Origin: Umbilicaria muhlenbergii
Lineage: Eukaryota > Ascomycota > Lecanoromycetes > Umbilicariales > Umbilicariaceae
DNA: 64,000 bases
Assembly (NCBI GenBank): GCA_000611775.1
Contig: KK106983.1
Coordinates: 2,848,808-2,912,807, forward strand
Direction of reading: 5' to 3'
The position numbers and the translations under genes are program-made. The notes under the pieces were generated by a model that was not told the origin of the DNA, ran no database searches, and saw nothing but the letters and a program-made list of their open reading frames with translations. Positions 62,225 to 64,000 of this stretch are shown here, one piece after another. Positions within the stretch are counted from its first letter, which is position 1; each line of letters starts with the position of its first letter.

Positions 62225-62765
62225 GTCACTTTGAAAGCTGTTTTTCAAGGCTGTCATTGAATAATAAATATGCTAAATAGATAGATAAATAAATAAAAGG
62301 TATTTAAGCATATGATAAATGTCATGCAACTCTTACATGAGTAAGTGATGCAAACTCTGCATGCTATGTGACCTCATCAGTCATCATTAATGACAGCTTA
62401 TTAAGCTGTTTTAGCTCTACACTTAAGCTCTTTAATTTTACACTTGAGTTTTAAATGTATATTTAACACTTCTCCTGCAGTTAGCCTCAAGCTGCTTTTT
62501 AATTTATAATTGTAGACATAAAGTAATCATGTTTTTCATGAATCATGTTAATGAATAATGAGGGGTAACAATCTTATCTTGACATTCATACATCATTCAC
62601 TTTTCCTCCTTAATCATACAATAATCATGATTGATGACATCAGTGTTGCCTCTTCAGAGGTCTTTATCTTGATTATCATGATCAGTAAGTGTTCTTGTTG
62701 TAGTTGTAGTTGTATTATTGTCACTTTTAACTGATCTGTGATTTAGTTGAATAAGATCAACAGTA
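62225..62765. other. AT-rich spacer with a fragment of TIR-element body
   Basis: The first 37 bases (GTCACTTTGAAAGCTG...) match the internal unit of the TIR family but lie outside the right end of copy 3. They are thus a remnant of another copy. A short GATA/AATA-rich stretch follows at about 62275-62297. Otherwise nothing recognisable. Confidence 0.5.
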
Positions 62766-63610
62766 TGCTGCATCATGAGTTGAGTTTTACTCAGTGGGTT
62801 TGAGTTTGAGTTGGGTTTGAGTTGGGTTTTGAGGTGGGTTATATATGTCAAAACTCAACTCAGAAAAAACTCAACTTATTTAACTCAAACTCAGAAAATT
62901 CTGAGTTAACTCAGTACATACAAATAGTTATGATAATCTTTATGATAGTCAAGAAAGTCAGTTCAAAAGGTGCCTTCTTAAGTCATTTTCAAGGTCATTT
63001 TTTGAGGCTGTCATCAAAGCTGTTTTGAAAGCTGTTTTGATTTAACTCAAACTCAGAAAATTCTGAGTTAACTCAGTACATACAAATAGTTATGATAATC
63101 TTTATGATAGTCAAGAAAGTCAGTTCAAAAGGTGCCTTCTTAAGTCATTTTCAAGGTCATTTTTTGAGGCTGTCATCAAAGCTGTTTTGAAAGCTGTTTT
63201 TCAAGGCTGTTTTGAAAGCCACTTTTTGAGGCCGTCATTGAAGCCATTTTGAAAGCCATTTTGAAAGTCATTTTTTGAGGCTGTCATTGAAACTGTTTTG
63301 AAAGCTATCATCAAAGCTGTTTTAAAAGCTGTTTTTTAAGGCTGTTTTTCAAGGCCGTTTTGAAAGCTGTTTCTCAAGGCTGTTTTCCAAGGCTGTTTTT
63401 CAAGGCTGTCATCAAAGCTGTTTTGAAAGCTGTTTTGAAAGCTGTTTAAATGAGTCATATACATGAACTTGAACTGAGTTACTCAGTGAAAACTCAACCC
63501 AAACCCAAAAAAACTCAACTCAGTGTGACTCAACTTAAAAAAAACTCAACTCAGTCTGAGTTGAGTTACAATAGTCAAAACTCAACTCAAACTCAACTCA
63601 TGATGCAGTG
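62766..63610 (+). mobile_element. TA-flanked TIR element, copy 4
   Basis: TIRs are TGCTGCATCATGAG at the left and CACTGCATCATGAG reversed at the right, flanked by TA (62764-62765, 63611-63612). Same orientation as copy 1. It contains a direct duplication of 162 bp (62881-63042 repeated from 63043). The body carries the short GCTGTTTTGAAAGCTG units; no coding capacity. Confidence 0.85.
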
Positions 63611-63612
63611 TA

Positions 63613-64000
63613 ATTAATAAACAGTTACTGTTGACATTCCTCTTCTCTTGATCAGAATTCTGATCAGTGATCACTCAACTGATCAACATGATTTAAAACT
63701 CATTCATCTCACTTGAGTGAGTTGTTTAAGTGTAAGTGATCTCAACATCATTCATTCTCAGGAAGTGCAGATGCTGTTTGTTCAAATTTACTCTGCTCTC
63801 ATTTTTATTACAATATTATCACAGTCTTACCGGGCTATAGTTGTTCTGCATGATGTTAGTGAGCATATATGCCACGTCACCCTTCTAGATAGTTAGATAA
63901 GATTTACACAACATACATATTATTTTAACAATTTTGATGTTTTTCATTTTGATGTTTTCACTTTCAACTGATGTGTTGACAGGATTATGAACATCAGGCA
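63613..64000. other. AT-rich end of the window
   Basis: AT-rich DNA with slightly more CpG after 63820 (ACCGGGC, CACGTCACCC), so the repeat block may end or a less mutated copy may begin near the edge. No gene or repeat identified. Confidence 0.35.

Overview
The window comes from a filamentous ascomycete (Pezizomycotina, probably a dothideomycete-like fungus; the class is a guess). The reasons are intron-split genes with short 48-85 nt introns, fungal-type orthologues (Vps17, mitochondrial EF-G2, a Lam/Ltc-type sterol-transfer protein, a fungal CorA-like protein), STAND/NLR-type genes, and an abrupt switch at about 38.1 kb from normal coding DNA to AT-rich, CpG-poor, transposon-filled DNA.

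Region 1 (1-6.8 kb) is housekeeping DNA. It holds a cytochrome P450 cut by the left edge (minus), VPS17 of the retromer (minus) and, divergently, the mitochondrial ribosome-recycling GTPase MEF2 (plus). Region 2 (7.1-16 kb) holds a tiny intact-looking LTR element (TRIM) with a perfect 5-bp target duplication, a seven-exon DUF7708-NACHT-ankyrin NLR-type gene, and a decayed alpha/beta-hydrolase-TPR gene. Region 3 (17-23.5 kb) holds a GRAM-VASt-TM sterol-transfer protein (minus) and, divergently, an MIT/coiled-coil protein resembling Atg38/NRBF2 (plus). Region 4 (24.8-28.3 kb) is a third NLR-type gene, PNP-NB-ARC-TPR, interrupted by one in-frame stop. Region 5 (28.3-38.1 kb) is gene-poor: two small unrecognised multi-exon genes, a 433-bp internally deleted Fot1/pogo transposon, and a CorA-like membrane protein gene with one apparent stop.

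Region 6 (38.1-64 kb) is hypermutated repeat DNA. A Ty3/gypsy element with 152-bp LTRs (38141-56003) contains a second, complete but broken Ty3/gypsy element (38387-44214, target duplication TAGTT). A third gypsy fragment, mostly gag, lies at about 58.9-61.26 kb. Scattered through the region are four copies of a TA-flanked terminal-inverted-repeat element of 0.85-1.03 kb whose body is made of short repeats. One copy contains a 166-bp assembly gap and is the least mutated of the four.

Functionally the gene half mixes core trafficking, lipid and mitochondrial genes with three NLR-type genes of the kinds used by fungi in non-self recognition. Two of those three, and the CorA-like gene at the repeat border, carry inactivating changes that look like C:G-to-T:A transitions, as expected if repeat-directed mutation leaks into neighbouring genes (inference).
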